The position numbers were made by a program, and so were the translations under genes. Under the pieces are notes generated by a model, which worked only from the letters and a program-made list of their open reading frames with translations, did no database searches and was not told the DNA's origin. A DNA stretch of 52,425 nt from an uncultured Helicobacter sp. (GTDB taxonomy: Bacteria > Campylobacterota > Campylobacteria > Campylobacterales > Helicobacteraceae). Within the stretch, counting starts at the first letter, position 1, and each line of letters opens with the position of its first letter. Location of the stretch: assembly GCF_937906905.1 (NCBI RefSeq), contig NZ_CALERY010000025.1:1-52425 (forward strand). Direction: 5' to 3'. Below, piece after piece: positions 52,349 to 52,425 of the stretch.

Positions 52349-52354
52349 TATAAT
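52349..52354 (+). promoter_or_regulatory. -10 box of the truncated last gene
   Basis: TGCTATAAT (extended -10), 33 bases before the ATG at 52388, with AAGGAG at 52377-52382. Confidence 0.65.
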
Positions 52355-52387
52355 CTCGGCTTTGATTTTTTGCTTTAAGGAGTTTTC

Positions 52388-52425
52388 ATGCGAAGCACAC
52401 ATAATCCCGCTCATATAAACGGGGG
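52388..52425 (+). CDS. First 12 codons of an unidentified gene (cut by window end)
   Basis: ATG behind AAGGAG with a clear promoter. The visible residues are MRSTHNPAHING. The window ends in a run of at least five G's, which might be the start of a longer G tract; that cannot be decided here. No family can be assigned from twelve residues. Confidence 0.5.
   Translation, partial: MRSTHNPAHING

Noticed and set aside
1..52425. CRISPR arrays, IS elements, prophage genes, tRNA or rRNA genes
   Set aside because: No regularly spaced repeats, transposase or integrase frames, or cloverleaf-like sequences were found on either strand; the repeats present are cassette arms and short words.

Overview
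The window is a 52.4-kb chromosomal piece from a Helicobacter of the enterohepatic type. The gene families and several local orders match epsilonproteobacterial patterns (fabG-acpP-fabF-accA, bamD-lon, secA followed by a LolC/E-like permease, an HP0268-like gene next to miaB, sdaC-sdaA). G+C looks like the mid-40s by eye. hisIE, a split ThrE exporter and a lactate permease fit an intestinal or hepatic Helicobacter better than H. pylori. The species cannot be fixed from sequence alone. No tRNA, rRNA, IS element, prophage or CRISPR array was seen. The one structural RNA gene found is rnpB.

Layout. 1-8 kb: end of an outer-membrane protein gene, a FapA-like gene, ruvA, serine uptake and deamination, rnpB, aroB. 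8-13.7 kb: a secreted protein with a degenerate trypsin-like fold, a phase-variable FkbM methyltransferase (G10, in frame), copA, and two orphan ATP-grasp cassettes tail to tail. 13.7-17.2 kb: fatty-acid synthesis genes on the minus strand. 17-33.5 kb: envelope and housekeeping genes (META lipoprotein, cytochrome c, miaB, nusA, secA, an ABC permease, an RRM protein, lctP, bamD, lon, a BI-1 family protein). 33.7-39 kb: flgG behind a sigma-54-type promoter, gpmI, a Maf-like flagellin glycosylation gene, efp. 39-42.4 kb: a hypervariable locus. 42.5-52.4 kb: DUF2393, hisIE, an SPFH protein, ilvE, deaD, thrE halves, an amidohydrolase, guaA, and the first codons of a gene behind a T14 promoter tract.

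Main discovery candidate: a shufflon-like system for a TupA-type ATP-grasp enzyme. The gene at 39018-40273 is switched off by a G10 tract in this assembly. Its 3' half, which encodes the C-terminal part of the ATP-grasp domain, exists in five divergent versions: one in place and four without a usable 5' part. The four orphans form two convergent pairs, 12.83-13.64 kb and 41.47-42.41 kb. All five start with the same 28-bp core. The in-place cassette and the distal minus-strand cassette carry perfect 103-bp inverted repeats. Recombination between these would flip a 2.4-kb segment and replace the enzyme's C-terminus in frame. Two toxin-antitoxin modules with identical 46-bp leaders lie inside that segment. 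The other pair has perfect 102-bp inverted arms.

A second theme is a very frequent short word, GATTCTA/TAGAATC. It contains GANTC and occurs on both strands, inside genes (as Leu-Asp-Ser or Leu-Glu-Ser linkers), in the RNase P RNA, and as inverted pairs forming hairpins between genes. This distribution resembles that of DNA uptake sequences.
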